Part shown: piece by piece, positions 33,054 through 43,066 of the stretch | How the letters are laid out: every line of letters begins with the position of its first letter | Numbering within the stretch: the stretch's first letter is position 1 | Source: Enterobacter sp. 10-1 | GTDB lineage: Bacteria > Pseudomonadota > Gammaproteobacteria > Enterobacterales > Enterobacteriaceae | Direction of reading: 5' to 3' | Length of the DNA: 64,000 nucleotides | Assembly (NCBI GenBank): GCA_002270295.1 | Contig: NISF01000003.1 | Location: 558,001 to 622,000 of the forward strand | Notes under the pieces: generated by a model | Told to the model about the DNA's origin: nothing | Database searches by the model: none | Seen by the model: the letters and a program-made list of their open reading frames with translations, nothing else | Position numbers and translations under genes: made by a program

Positions 33054-33059
33054 CCAACC

Positions 33060-33092
33060 GCGGGGCGCGCTATATGGCGCGCCTTTGCACTG
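33060..33092 (+). terminator. Possible terminator after the sulfatase
   Basis: Inverted repeat GGCGCGC-TATAT-GGCGCGCC followed by a short CTTTGC. The T-run is weak. Confidence 0.4.
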
Positions 33093-33249
33093 GGGTGCTT
33101 TCAAAAATACAATTTGTTGTTAACTATTACCTTATTGCAGGGGAAATGGATTTACTTAATCAAGAAAATATCAAAAATCTCATAACAGTTCAGTCGATTT
33201 ATTGAAGCTACGTTTTCTTGATTTAATATAAGCATAGTTACGCAAGTGA

Positions 33250-33345
33250 TTATTTTAATAAACACTTTGGAGCCCCGCGTTTATCACGGACACTATTTTC
33301 CAGTTCATCAAGGGTGCGGAACAGAAACATTTTGCGGTTCTTCGC
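33250..33345 (-). pseudogene. 3' end of an unidentified gene cut by an IS903-like element
   Basis: The last 31 codons of a leftward frame (KNRKMFLFRTLDELENSV and following basic residues) end in a stop codon at 33250 and run without interruption into the IS end at 33346. I do not recognise the family. The sequence on the far side of the IS is a porin fragment on the other strand, so the two flanks do not belong to one gene. Confidence 0.35.
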
Positions 33346-34400
33346 GGCTTTGTTGAATAAATCAGATTCTGGATAAGCCTCCCCGTAACGGGTTGTTGCT
33401 GTCAGTCAATACGCACGCTTTCTGGCATACCTGCCTTCGTCATTTTATTCAACGCACGGACCATGGCCAGAGCCTCTGCAACCTGACCATCCCAGTCATG
33501 CAGTGTCAGTGAACTTCCGAACAACTGTTTTACCCTGTACATCGCCGTTTCGGCTATCGAACGACGGTTGTAATCGGTTGTACATTTCCACCGGGCATTG
33601 CTCCCGCTCAGACGCTGATTCGCAACGGCACGGTTGCAGTCTGCATACTCTTCAGGCCAGTAACCCGCCCCTTTGCGGGGCGGTATCAGCGCCCTGATGT
33701 TCTTGCGCTGCAGTTCATCGTGACATAACTGCGTATCGTAAGCGCCATCCGCTGCGGCTGACCTGATTTTGCGGTGGGTCTGCCGGATGAGTTCCGGGAA
33801 GGCTTCAGCGTCCGTCACATTGCTCAGCGACAGGTCAGCACAGATGATTTCGTGCGTTTTTGCATCCATAGTAAGGTGCAGTTTTCGCCAGATGCGACGG
33901 CGCTCCTTGCCATGTTTTTTGATTTTCCACTCACCATCACCGAAGACTTTGAGTCCGGTGGAATCAATCACCAGATGGGCGATTTCACCCCGGGTGGGCG
34001 TTTTAAAACTGATGTTAACTGACTTTGCCCGCTTACTGACACTGCTGTAATCCGGGCTCCGCAGTGGGACATACATCAGTGAAAAAATAGAATCAATGAA
34101 GCCCTGAGCAGCTCGCAGGGTCAGCCGGAATACGCGCTTAATCACCAGGACAGTCGTGATGGCGGGGTCAGAATAGCGCTGAGGCCTTCCCCGGGTGAAG
34201 GCGTTGCAGACTCATACCATGCCTGAATCGCTTGATCGTCCAGCCAGAAGGTGAGGGAGCCACGGTTGATAAGGGCCTTGTTGTAAGAGCGCAAGTTGGT
34301 AATTCTGAACTTCTGCTTTGCCACGGGATTACCGTGTTGTCAGGATGATACGTGATCAGAGCCTGCGATTGAGCAAAAGTTCGATTTATTCAACAAAGCC
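33346..34400 (-). mobile_element. IS903-like insertion sequence (IS5 family), 1055 bp
   Basis: Perfect 18-bp terminal inverted repeats GGCTTTGTTGAATAAATC at 33346-33363 and its complement at 34383-34400. Length and ends match IS903. The nine bases on either side differ (GTTCTTCGC and AAAAAGGAC), so there is no target duplication, pointing to an IS-linked deletion or recombination. Confidence 0.92.
33402..34324 (-). pseudogene. IS903-like transposase, frameshifted
   Basis: IS903 transposase normally is one protein of about 307 residues. Here the N-terminal 60 residues (MAKQKFRITNLRSYNKALIN) are in one frame and the rest, with the DDE-domain parts VIDSTGLKVFGDGEW, AAADGAYDTQLCHDEL and RRSIAETAMYRVKQLFG, is in another. 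One base is missing near 34190, where the frame changes from ATPS to the expected RGRPQRYSD. The copy should be inactive unless the shift is a sequencing error. Confidence 0.88.
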
Positions 34401-35176
<776 letters not shown>

Positions 35177-35187
35177 ATTATCATCTA

Positions 35188-36338
35188 AATAGCTGCGCGG
35201 AATACCGCTACACTTTTGCCTGCCCATGTTTACCTCCGGGGAACGGGCTGGCCGTTTCCATAAAGTGATGAACCTTTCTCAGCAACTGCCACATTGAACG
35301 GCACTGATGATTGCGTGTTATCGTGTCGTGCAGCGCCTGCCATAAACGCTCAACGCGATTCACCCACGGCGAGTAAACCGGCTGATAAATCACCCTAACT
35401 TTGGGTTCGCTTCCAGCCAGCGCTGTGTCTCCCGGCTTTTGTGGATAATGTAGTTGTCCACGATGAGCGTGATGGTTTTTGACCGCCGGTACGTGGCTTT
35501 CAGGTGTTTCAGCAGGGTGATGAACAGTACCGAACTTTTGCTGTTACCGCCAACATAGCTGACCTTTCCCGTGCCGCTGTGTAAGGCCCCGGCAAGATAG
35601 TATTTTTCATTCTGGCCCGGCGTGAACACTCGCTTTTGCTGTCCACGAAGTTGCCAGTCTGCGCCGATTTTTGGGTTGAGATGGATATCCACTTCATCCT
35701 CATAAAAGACCGGGTGTTCTGCGCTGCATTCGTCGAGTGCTTTTTGGATTGCAGCCATCTTTTCATCCTTATGGGGATCGCGGATACACAACGTTGGTGC
35801 GGCCCTGCGCCAGACTACTCCGGCTAACGGTAGCCAGCGACGAACGGTTCCGGCATGCAACTGACATCCGGTTATCTCGTTGATTTTTATTGCCAGTAAC
35901 TCTGTACTCCAGCGTGAACGCTGGTAGCCAAAATCGCCGGGAGAGTGTTTTATCAGCTCACGTAACAATGTGCAGATATGCTCAAACGGCCAGCGCCGGG
36001 AACGCCCTGCGGGTAAAGATTTCAGGCCATCAGCACCCGATAACGTAAACCAGTTAACCCATCGCCCGACGGATGAACGGGCGCAGCAGAGCGTTCTGGC
36101 AACATCGCTGACCCGCTCGCCCCGATGAAGCATCAGCATCGCGGTGAGCCTGCGGGCATGATTTTTATCGCGCGTTTTATGAATAGCTTTCTGCATCAGG
36201 CGTCGTTCGGTAAGGGGTATTGGTGCTATGATCGGCATCGCTCAGTCCGGTTGGTGGTTTGGGATATTTGGCGATTGATCAGATCGCACAATCCGGGCTG
36301 AGTTCCCTTAAAGTGATCTACTATTACGCGCAGCTATT
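35188..36338 (-). mobile_element. IS630-family insertion sequence
   Basis: Terminal inverted repeats AATAGCTGCGCGGAATA (35188 onward) and its near-complement ending at 36338, flanked by the TA dinucleotides that IS630 elements duplicate (35186-35187, 36339-36340). The element is about 1151 bp and begins 11 bp after the porin remnant's stop codon. Confidence 0.85.
35208..36238 (-). pseudogene. IS630-family transposase, frameshifted
   Basis: DDE transposase of about 343 residues split in two frames. The first 282 residues hold the helix-turn-helix region (RVSDVARTLCCARSSVGRWV) and the catalytic Asp/Glu segments (FYEDEVDIHLNPKIGADW, TLIVDNYIIHKSRETQRWLE). The last 61 (IYQPVYSPWVNRVERLWQAL, with the third acidic residue) are in another frame. 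One base is missing near 35395, between NPK and RVIYQP. Related in sequence to ISEc33/ISEc40-type transposases. Confidence 0.88.
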
Positions 36339-36341
36339 TAG

Positions 36342-37230
36342 TGTTGAGGGATGTCGATTTTAATCGATATCTCTCATATGTTAAAAGTAAAAAATGGCAT
36401 TGCCGGCAATTCTTATTCTGATCAGTATATTCATTTCGATCAGATATTGAGATGCCTGTTTTTTACACAAGCAGTATGATGGCCGGTTTAATGTTGGCAG
36501 GGAAAACTTATCACCAAAATCATTTTAATATCAGGCTACATGAGTAATTCTCTTTTTTCGATAATCCCAGAATGCATTATTCTGTAGCAAGCCTTTTCCA
36601 TGGATTCGGGGTTAGCCGCTGTATGAATCACACCTGAAAGGAAAGCTGCAGGTTATCAGCAAGCGGTATACGCAGTGAATTGAGCGGCATAACCTGAATC
36701 TGAGGCAGCATCGGCAAGACTGGGCAGGAAGTCGTTGTCGTTCTCAAGATCGGTGTAACTGCATGACAAAGCCATTGGACATTATCTGACGATAAATCAT
36801 TATCAATAAATTGGAGTCATAACCGGAATTTAGGCTGCCGTACACTCATAGGCGATTCCAGCGATTGTAATCATACCGGATGCAATAAAAAAAATTTCTG
36901 GAAAATCTTGAAGCTAAGAACAGTTTTAGTGGGCTCCGACAAAATCACCTTATGCCTAAATTCAATAAACCGCTTTAACCCCCCAAGAAAATAAAACCAT
37001 TTCACCTCTGCGGAGCAAGGGGCGCTAAGTCCGGTTGTGCAGGGGCAAGTTTTTTCTCCTGTGCGCTTTCCGTTCTCCATATCGGCTTCCGGCTAATCGT
37101 TTCCCGACACAACCCATCCCGCAAGGGTAAATGGCACGCATGCTGCACCCTTGCAGGACAGAACGACGCCGGGAAAGCGAACCGTCAGGCGATACGAAGA
37201 CGAAAATCACACACTGACGGAGAAAAAACC
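36342..37230. other. Long gap before the antirestriction gene
   Basis: About 890 bp with no supported gene. A 69-codon frame at 36871-37080 (-) has no start signal or known family. The first 550 bp are AT-rich; the last 250 bp are GC-richer and should hold the ardC promoter. Confidence 0.45.
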
Positions 37231-38175
37231 ATGACGATTTCCCTGCATACCAAGACTAGCGCCCCTAACACCGCAGCGGCGACCAGCGTATCCCCGCTGG
37301 ACCCGTCAGGCTCCTCAAAAACGAAATTTTCTAAAACCAGAACGGACATTTATCAGACCGTTACCGACAACATCATTGCAGCACTGGAGGCAGGTGTAAA
37401 ACCGTGGTCCTGCCCGTGGAAGCGTGTTTCCGGCATGTCTGGACTGCCATCTAATTACGCCACTGGCACGGCTTACAGCGGCATTAATATCTTGCTGTTG
37501 TGGTGCAGCGCATCAAAACAGGGGTTCAGCGATTCACGCTGGATGACCTACAAACAGGCACAGGCAGCAGGTGGACAGGTTAGCAAGGGTGAGCATGGCA
37601 CAACAGCTATTTTCTACACCACGCTGGAGAAGGAAAACGACGCCGGAGAAGTTGAACAAATCCCTATGCTGAAAACTTTCACCGTGTTTAACGTCCAGCA
37701 AATCGACGGCTTAAGTCTGACCACAGAAACTGTCAGCCCGGAAGCAACCTTTGACCCGGTGCCGCAGGCTGAGAACCTGTTGCGGAAGAGTGGCGCAAAC
37801 ATCATCGAGAAAGGACAAAATGCTTTTTTCAGCCCATCAACAGATCAAGTCTGGCTACCGGAGCGCCATCTGTTTTCTGATGCGGCGAATTTCTACGCTA
37901 CCGGCCTGCATGAGCTGGTTCACTGGACTGGTGGCAAAAAACGCCTGGACCGTGAAATGAAAGGGAAGTTTGGCAGTGCTGATTATGCAGAAGAAGAACT
38001 GGTGGCGGAGCTGGGAAGTGCCTTTCTGATGGCGGAGCTGGGGATTGAGGGAGAGGTACAACATGAAAGCTATATTGCTTCCTGGCTGAAAGCGCTGAAA
38101 AACGACAAGCGTTATATTTTCAAAGCGACCAGCGCAGCCTCTAAAGCACATCGTTACCTGATGGATAAACTCTGA
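37231..38175 (+). CDS. ArdC-like antirestriction protein (ssDNA-binding domain plus zincin-like domain)
   Basis: Protects incoming single-stranded ICE DNA in the new host. 314 residues. The N-terminal ArdC ssDNA-binding domain (about 30-165) has DIYQTVTDNIIAALEAGVKP and PWSCPWKR, and the tail from about 170 is a metallopeptidase-like domain with the HExxH motif in GLHELVHWTGGKKRLDRE and a downstream Glu in EELVAELGSAFL. GGAGAAAAAACC precedes the start. It is alone on the plus strand next to the leftward conjugation genes, as in related ICEs. Confidence 0.88.
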   Translation: MTISLHTKTSAPNTAAATSVSPLDPSGSSKTKFSKTRTDIYQTVTDNIIAALEAGVKPWSCPWKRVSGMSGLPSNYATGTAYSGINILLLWCSASKQGFSDSRWMTYKQAQAAGGQVSKGEHGTTAIFYTTLEKENDAGEVEQIPMLKTFTVFNVQQIDGLSLTTETVSPEATFDPVPQAENLLRKSGANIIEKGQNAFFSPSTDQVWLPERHLFSDAANFYATGLHELVHWTGGKKRLDREMKGKFGSADYAEEELVAELGSAFLMAELGIEGEVQHESYIASWLKALKNDKRYIFKATSAASKAHRYLMDKL

Positions 38176-38233
38176 GACCGGAATCAGACAACCGCAAGGG
38201 AATGCGGTTACATGGTTTTTAACCAGTAACGCA

Positions 38234-38292
38234 GCAAGGCGCAGACTGAGGCGGAACGCAGCACAGCGACTACCGAACAGTCTGCGCCTTGC
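38234..38292. repeat. 15-bp inverted repeat between ardC and mobC
   Basis: GCAAGGCGCAGACTG (38234-38248) and CAGTCTGCGCCTTGC (38278-38292), perfect, 29 bp apart. A second hairpin CCGGCCTGGC / GCCAGGCCGG follows at 38309-38337. These could be terminators of the convergent genes or relaxase-related structures. Confidence 0.6.
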
Positions 38293-38368
38293 AGTGGAAT
38301 AAAAAATTTCCGGCCTGGCAGTATCGCCGCCAGGCCGGTGAGGCCATCACGATGGCCTGAGTAAAAGC

Positions 38369-39115
38369 TTACGTATAGCTACCTAATGACAGTTGTTTCA
38401 GTTCATCAACGGTATAAATGCGAAACACCCGACGGTGGCGTTCTTCCAGCGGGACGTGCTGATGGTTAATGATGACATGCCTGATGCTGTCAAACAGTAG
38501 TTCAAGCGCACGCTTCTTCTGTAGATCGGGCACAACATAAAATACGTAAATCCACTGCTTGCGGGTACGGGCCAGTAGGTGGCTTGCCATGATCGACTGA
38601 TAACGGGCCCGGGTTTTCAGGCGGCGCTCGGTTTCAATGGCAATAACGTTACCGTCAGGCAGAGTCAGTAACCCGTCCGGGCGATGTTTTACCTGATACT
38701 GGCTGAGAAAGCTGGCACGGTCGCCGTTAATCCATCCCGATGCGCCTTTCTTCTCCAGAATAAGCCTGGCGGCCTGATTATCAAGATGGTGCTCCAGCGT
38801 CCAGCCGGTGATTTTTGATGGTTCAAACCGCGCAGGAAAGATTCTATCATTCGGGGTCAACACCACCGCCAGCCCGTCGCTGGTGATCCCCCATAATGAA
38901 ATCTTCAGTGTCCGTGATTCAAGCACATGCTTCTGTATTAACCCCATTCGCTCTGTTTTTGCCAGCAGCGAATAAAGCGACTTATGATCCCGGAAACTAA
39001 ATAACTGCATCAGCGTTTTAAAATCGCTGTAGGTTTCTTCTTTCAGGAAGTTCAGCAGTTGTTTTATTTTTTCGTTGTTACGCGTCTGGCGCTCGTGATA
39101 TGACGAAATCAGCAT
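38369..39115 (-). CDS. mobC: MobC-type relaxase (MOB-C family)
   Basis: Nicks the transfer origin. 248 residues, close to the size of CloDF13 MobC. It has an N-terminal winged-helix part (TYSDFKTLMQLFSFRDHKSLY) and a PD-(D/E)xK-like nuclease centre in RPDGLLTLPDGNVIAIETER. The usual HUH relaxase histidine triad is absent, as expected for MOB-C. It starts nine bases after the mobB stop codon, so the two are one operon. Confidence 0.82.
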   Translation of the reverse strand: MLISSYHERQTRNNEKIKQLLNFLKEETYSDFKTLMQLFSFRDHKSLYSLLAKTERMGLIQKHVLESRTLKISLWGITSDGLAVVLTPNDRIFPARFEPSKITGWTLEHHLDNQAARLILEKKGASGWINGDRASFLSQYQVKHRPDGLLTLPDGNVIAIETERRLKTRARYQSIMASHLLARTRKQWIYVFYVVPDLQKKRALELLFDSIRHVIINHQHVPLEERHRRVFRIYTVDELKQLSLGSYT

Positions 39116-39124
39116 AACCGCTCC

Positions 39125-40984
39125 TTAAAAATCCAGCGGGGACAGGTGTTCTTCATCATCATGTTTCGGCTTTACTGGTTTTACTTCGCTTTCACCGAAG
39201 AAAAGATCCGGGTGCGATGTCGTCACCTCCGGTGCGGAAGGTTTATCATCGTCGCTAAAATCAAGCATGATCTTCACCGGGACTGCCGTTGCGGCAATAT
39301 CAGGGGAAACCGAAAAGCTTTTTAGCTGACGCTTTCTGACCTTTATCGGCGAAATCAGTGAGGCAGAAGGTAGCGTTTTTGTCGTAAAGATAAAGCTGAC
39401 AAAATCGGGCAGGTTCAGGATCATATTGCTGTCAATAAAGAAACGTTCGGCCTGGCGGATTGTGCGCTCACTGTCGATGGTTTCTGTCAGCATATTATCC
39501 GTCTTAGCCTTGCGGAGTTCGTCATCCACCAGAATCGTACCTGACATTCTTGCCACCCATTCCGCCGTATCCGGATCCATAACCCGGTAAACCAGTTTGA
39601 ATTTGGCATTTTCAACGACCGCACCGACAACGGCGTCACCTTTCAAATCTGCCGGGCAGTCTTTTAAATCGGCGATGGACTGGTGGTCCATAATAATGTG
39701 TATGCCTTTATCCCGCGCCGCGCCTAGACCTTCCAGCGCTGGCCTGGATAAATGGTATTTCAGTTCGGAAAGATAAACAGCAATGGGGCGGGGTACGTCT
39801 GTTACTCGATCGCGTCTTTCTGCCAGCTGGTAAAGGCGAACCAGCAGCATGCGCTGGGCGGTAATAATTTTGCTGTTTCGCATGGAGCCGACTACATAAC
39901 AGCAGCCGCCCTCATCAAATATGTGTTTAAGCGAAAAGCCTTCTGGTGAGTTAATGGCATTGAGTAATGCCAGTTCCTCAATCTTCCCAAAGAACGCTTT
40001 GATTTTTTCGGCAATACCCTGAACGTAATCACCGTTATAAATATCACGGAGAGTTGCCGATGGGTTATCACTGACAAATTGCGCGGCCATACGGGCGGCT
40101 TTTCGGTCATCAATACGATAGAAGTCCGATTCCTGCCCTTTTTCTGCCAGGCTGAAACCGGCAACGAACAATTCTTCCAGTTCATCTGGCGTAATATCTT
40201 CAATCAGGTTTAGCTGGTATTGCTGTTTTCGTAGGTCAATTAAGGCAAAGGGTTTTCCTGCATCTTCGCAGGCTTTCCGGTATAGGTGTGGTGCCCATTC
40301 ATCGTCTTTGGGGTCCATAACAAAAACGCCTTCACCGGCAATAATACTTTGATATAGCAATATCCCGGCAGCTACCCCTTTACCGGCTCCGGTGGTGCCA
40401 ATAATATCCGCGTGCTGTTTCTGCCAGTCTTTTAACGGGAGATACATTGGTTCGTTCTCCCTGTCCATGCCAGTAAAAATGCCTTTATTCAGATCGATAT
40501 AATCCAGCGGATTATAATGCAGTGTTTCGGGCAGCAGGGACTTTACGGTGCGGACATCGGTGCGCAATTCCCGTTCAAGGGTGGTTTTTTTAACAAGGCG
40601 TTTCTTTATTTTGTCCAGTTCCGGCGTGAATAGCCGGCGAAGCATAATATGAAAAATAATCCCGGTTACAGTGAAAGCAATCCGTACTGACCACGCCAGT
40701 GCTGAATTATCACTGGTGAGTCTGGTCTTATACAGCCATTGAAAAAAGCCGATAAAGACCGGGGCCAGTGTGCCAGAGAGGAAACACACCATGGAAAAAG
40801 CCATAATCAGCTTTTTCCAGAGCGGAGCTTTCTGCCGTTCATCGCTTTTCATTGATGCAAAAAACGGCATCGTCAGCCCCGCTAACAGCGCCAGTATCAG
40901 TTGCTGCTGTTGCACAAAAGCGAGCAGCGCCAGCATCCCGTTTACTATCGGTGACAGTGAAGCGGCAAGCTTATTTAAAATCAT
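39125..40984 (-). CDS. mobB: MobB, VirD4-like type IV coupling protein
   Basis: Inner-membrane ATPase that brings the relaxase-DNA complex to the secretion channel. 619 residues. Start chosen at 40984 (MILNKLAASLSP) because GGAGGCATC precedes it; a longer frame to 41014 has no such site. Membrane segments occupy about residues 10-130. Walker A is DIIGTTGAGKGVAAG and Walker B is GVFVMDPKDDEW, with a second conserved acidic stretch HIIMDHQSIADL. First gene of mobB-mobC. The C-terminus is acidic and disordered-looking. Confidence 0.88.
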   Translation of the reverse strand: MILNKLAASLSPIVNGMLALLAFVQQQQLILALLAGLTMPFFASMKSDERQKAPLWKKLIMAFSMVCFLSGTLAPVFIGFFQWLYKTRLTSDNSALAWSVRIAFTVTGIIFHIMLRRLFTPELDKIKKRLVKKTTLERELRTDVRTVKSLLPETLHYNPLDYIDLNKGIFTGMDRENEPMYLPLKDWQKQHADIIGTTGAGKGVAAGILLYQSIIAGEGVFVMDPKDDEWAPHLYRKACEDAGKPFALIDLRKQQYQLNLIEDITPDELEELFVAGFSLAEKGQESDFYRIDDRKAARMAAQFVSDNPSATLRDIYNGDYVQGIAEKIKAFFGKIEELALLNAINSPEGFSLKHIFDEGGCCYVVGSMRNSKIITAQRMLLVRLYQLAERRDRVTDVPRPIAVYLSELKYHLSRPALEGLGAARDKGIHIIMDHQSIADLKDCPADLKGDAVVGAVVENAKFKLVYRVMDPDTAEWVARMSGTILVDDELRKAKTDNMLTETIDSERTIRQAERFFIDSNMILNLPDFVSFIFTTKTLPSASLISPIKVRKRQLKSFSVSPDIAATAVPVKIMLDFSDDDKPSAPEVTTSHPDLFFGESEVKPVKPKHDDEEHLSPLDF

Positions 40985-41005
40985 GATGCCTCCTTCGTCA
41001 GCTAT

Positions 41006-41066
41006 TCGCCCCATGACATCGCCCCATCAATTCGCCCCACGGTGTCGGGCGAAAAGACGGGGCGAA
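41006..41066. repeat. Octamer repeats TCGCCCCA upstream of mobB
   Basis: Three direct copies of TCGCCCCA at 41006, 41019 and 41032, exactly 13 bp apart, followed by an inverted GGGGCGAA at 41059 and a near copy at 41046. They lie 22-82 bp before the mobB start, where a repressor or relaxosome protein could bind. Confidence 0.75.
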
Positions 41067-41233
41067 CGTAAGGGACGAAGAAGGTGACCGCTGTGCGGCC
41101 ATGTGCCGGAAAGCATGCTTCCCTGCACGAAACGGCGTGCGCCAGTACATGCGGGCTGGACGCCCTTATTGCCTGCCGCATGGGGGTAATGTCGTGGCTG
41201 TACGCCGCACCAAAACCCCCAGAGTCAAAGGCG

Positions 41234-41403
41234 GCACACCGTCGCCCGCTACGCGCGACCACCCCCTTTAAGACGGTCGCTTTCGCCTTTTTCTTCCCTT
41301 TGCTCGTTCCTCGCAGCGGGAATAAAAGGGAAGCTGACCTTTAAAGAGGGTGGTCGCGCCACGCTACCGGCTTTTGGCCGGAGACTTAGCTGCGACGGTG
41401 TGC
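41234..41403. repeat. Nested inverted repeat, candidate transfer origin
   Basis: Three concentric pairs: GCACACCGTCGC (41234-41245) with GCGACGGTGTGC (41392-41403), perfect; a 19-bp pair starting GCGCGACCACCC (41253-41271) with its complement at 41341-41359, one mismatch; and CTTCCCTTT (41293-41301) with AAAGGGAAG (41325-41333). The 170-bp structure lies in the 700-bp gap between mobB and the TrbM/KikA gene, which codes for nothing convincing. It is a good place for oriT, but no nick site can be named. Confidence 0.65.
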
Positions 41404-41545
41404 GGGGCTGTGCCCCCCGGTAAACCGCTGTCGTGGGCGACAGCTTTTCGCTCGCCGGGGCGGCGAAATTTATCCGGCTCCCCCCGGCCTGCAAAATCCG
41501 CGTGGGCGCGGCTGTTTGCAGGTGAGGCGCGGTGCCTGAATTATT

Positions 41546-41629
41546 TTCGCTCCTTAACCCGCGAAAATATTTCTGTCCGCTGCCTCATTTTTGCGGCCCC
41601 CAGTTTCTTCGCTCCTTAATCCGCGAAAA
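41546..41629. repeat. Pair of 22-bp direct repeats
   Basis: TTCGCTCCTTAACCCGCGAA (41546 onward, 22 bp with AA) and the same with one change (TAATCC) at 41608-41629, 62 bp apart. Each copy is also a small palindrome, TTCGC ... GCGAA. They lie in the region downstream of the TrbM/KikA gene. Confidence 0.7.
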
Positions 41630-41683
41630 ACAGAAGCCGTAAAAACCTGAAAACCGTCACGCTCTGTGCCGGTCTCGCCAGTA

Positions 41684-41986
41684 TTAACCACGAACGCGGC
41701 CATATTTACTGATGATCTGACCGATAGCCGCCGGGTCTGCTGAATCACATTCTCTTAAAAATGATTTTCTGGCATCGGCCGTATGGTCAGGCAGAAAACC
41801 ATGCCTGTTCTTTTTTACGATATTAAAGAATGCCCGTTCAGCGGAATGACATTCACTGCCGCCGCCATTTCCGGTTGCTTTACCGTACATGCATAACACC
41901 ACTTCGCAGGCATCAGCAGCCAGTACAGTTGTTGAACATGACGCAATAACGCAGAACAATAATACGGAGGATATTGTTTTCTTCAT
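41684..41986 (-). CDS. TrbM/KikA-like exported protein
   Basis: About 100 residues. A signal peptide (MKKTISSVLLFCVIASCSTT) with cleavage near VLAA is followed by a Cys-containing domain: DACEVVLCMYGK, GGSECHSAERAFFNIV, LRECDSADPAAIGQIISKYG. This is the pattern of TrbM/KikA/MpfK proteins encoded in IncN- and IncP-type transfer regions. A longer frame starts at 41998. The role in transfer is not well defined. It lies 60 bp after virB11. Confidence 0.75.
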   Translation of the reverse strand: MKKTISSVLLFCVIASCSTTVLAADACEVVLCMYGKATGNGGGSECHSAERAFFNIVKKNRHGFLPDHTADARKSFLRECDSADPAAIGQIISKYGRVRG

Positions 41987-42046
41987 TTCAGTTACCATTA
42001 TGATTAATGAAAGGTTACGTATCTTGGGTAATGTTATTTACCGGAG

Positions 42047-43066
42047 TTATTTTCTGAATGCCTCTTTCATGCCATTTAAATGAACTGGCTTAAAGTAAAT
42101 ATCACTCATCCGGCGCACATCGCCGTGTATATCAATGCTGACGATGACATCGATGCTTTTAAGTACTTTTCGTAATAAAACATCAAAAGGAATATTCCGG
42201 CAGTCGGGATTTTCATAGCAGCGATCAATAACCCCTTCAATACAGTCTTCCGGGCTGCCCGCGTGCAGGGAGGTGATTAATCCCTCATGCCCGGAGTCGA
42301 CAATTTTCAGAGCGTCCCATGCCTCCCGCCCGCGAATTTCCGCCAGCAATATCCGGTCAGGGTTCATACGATAATTAGCACGGATCAGCCTGCCAGGCGT
42401 GACAATAGCGTTATCCCCGGCATCCGCCGGGTAAAAAAGATGCACATAATTGGCGTGGTGATAAAAACGGATTTCGGGATTATCCTCAATCGTTATCAAC
42501 CGGAGATGCAGCGGAATATAATGCAGCAACGTTTTCATATAGGTGGTTTTGCCGGAGCCGGTTTCACCCACAATAAAAATCGTTTTGCCGTATTCCACCG
42601 CCTTTTCCATAAAGCGGGGAATATCCCCACTATGATATAACCGGGTCAGTGCATTATCCTGACTTCCCGTTTTTTCCTGACCGGTCACGCGCTGATAAAA
42701 TCCCGCATCAATCCATGACTGATGTGTTTTCTGCTCAAACGAGGGTTTGCGCAGCGTAATGGACACCGTATTACGTTCACAGGCCGGAGGAATAATCGTC
42801 TGAATACGCTCGCCGGATTCGAGCGTGGCCGACAGTATCGGTGACGTATCGTCAATATTATCGTCCTGCCAGGACGCCAGTGCTCTGGCAAAGGCGTAAC
42901 ACTGACGCAGCGTGACCGGGGATTCACGCCGCTGCCATGCCCCCTTTATTTTTGTATGCAGTTCCCCTGGACGGTTAATCACGATTTCGGTCAGCCCTTC
43001 GACTGGCAGATAATCACCGAACAGCTGATTTTTCATAAAATCCAGTGACAGGTTTTCAGTGCTCAT
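42047..43066 (-). CDS. virB11: VirB11, T4SS ATPase
   Basis: Hexameric cytoplasmic ATPase of the secretion channel, 339 residues. Walker A is FIVGETGSGKTTYMKTLL, the Asp box follows in LRLITIEDNPEI, Walker B is ILLAEIRGREAWDALK and the His box is GHEGLITSLHAGSPEDC. All are intact. Its start overlaps the end of virB10 by 11 bases. Confidence 0.95.
   Translation of the reverse strand: MSTENLSLDFMKNQLFGDYLPVEGLTEIVINRPGELHTKIKGAWQRRESPVTLRQCYAFARALASWQDDNIDDTSPILSATLESGERIQTIIPPACERNTVSITLRKPSFEQKTHQSWIDAGFYQRVTGQEKTGSQDNALTRLYHSGDIPRFMEKAVEYGKTIFIVGETGSGKTTYMKTLLHYIPLHLRLITIEDNPEIRFYHHANYVHLFYPADAGDNAIVTPGRLIRANYRMNPDRILLAEIRGREAWDALKIVDSGHEGLITSLHAGSPEDCIEGVIDRCYENPDCRNIPFDVLLRKVLKSIDVIVSIDIHGDVRRMSDIYFKPVHLNGMKEAFRK

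Noticed and set aside
36871-37080. 69-codon minus-strand frame before ardC
   Set aside because: No start signal or family and a composition unlike its neighbours.
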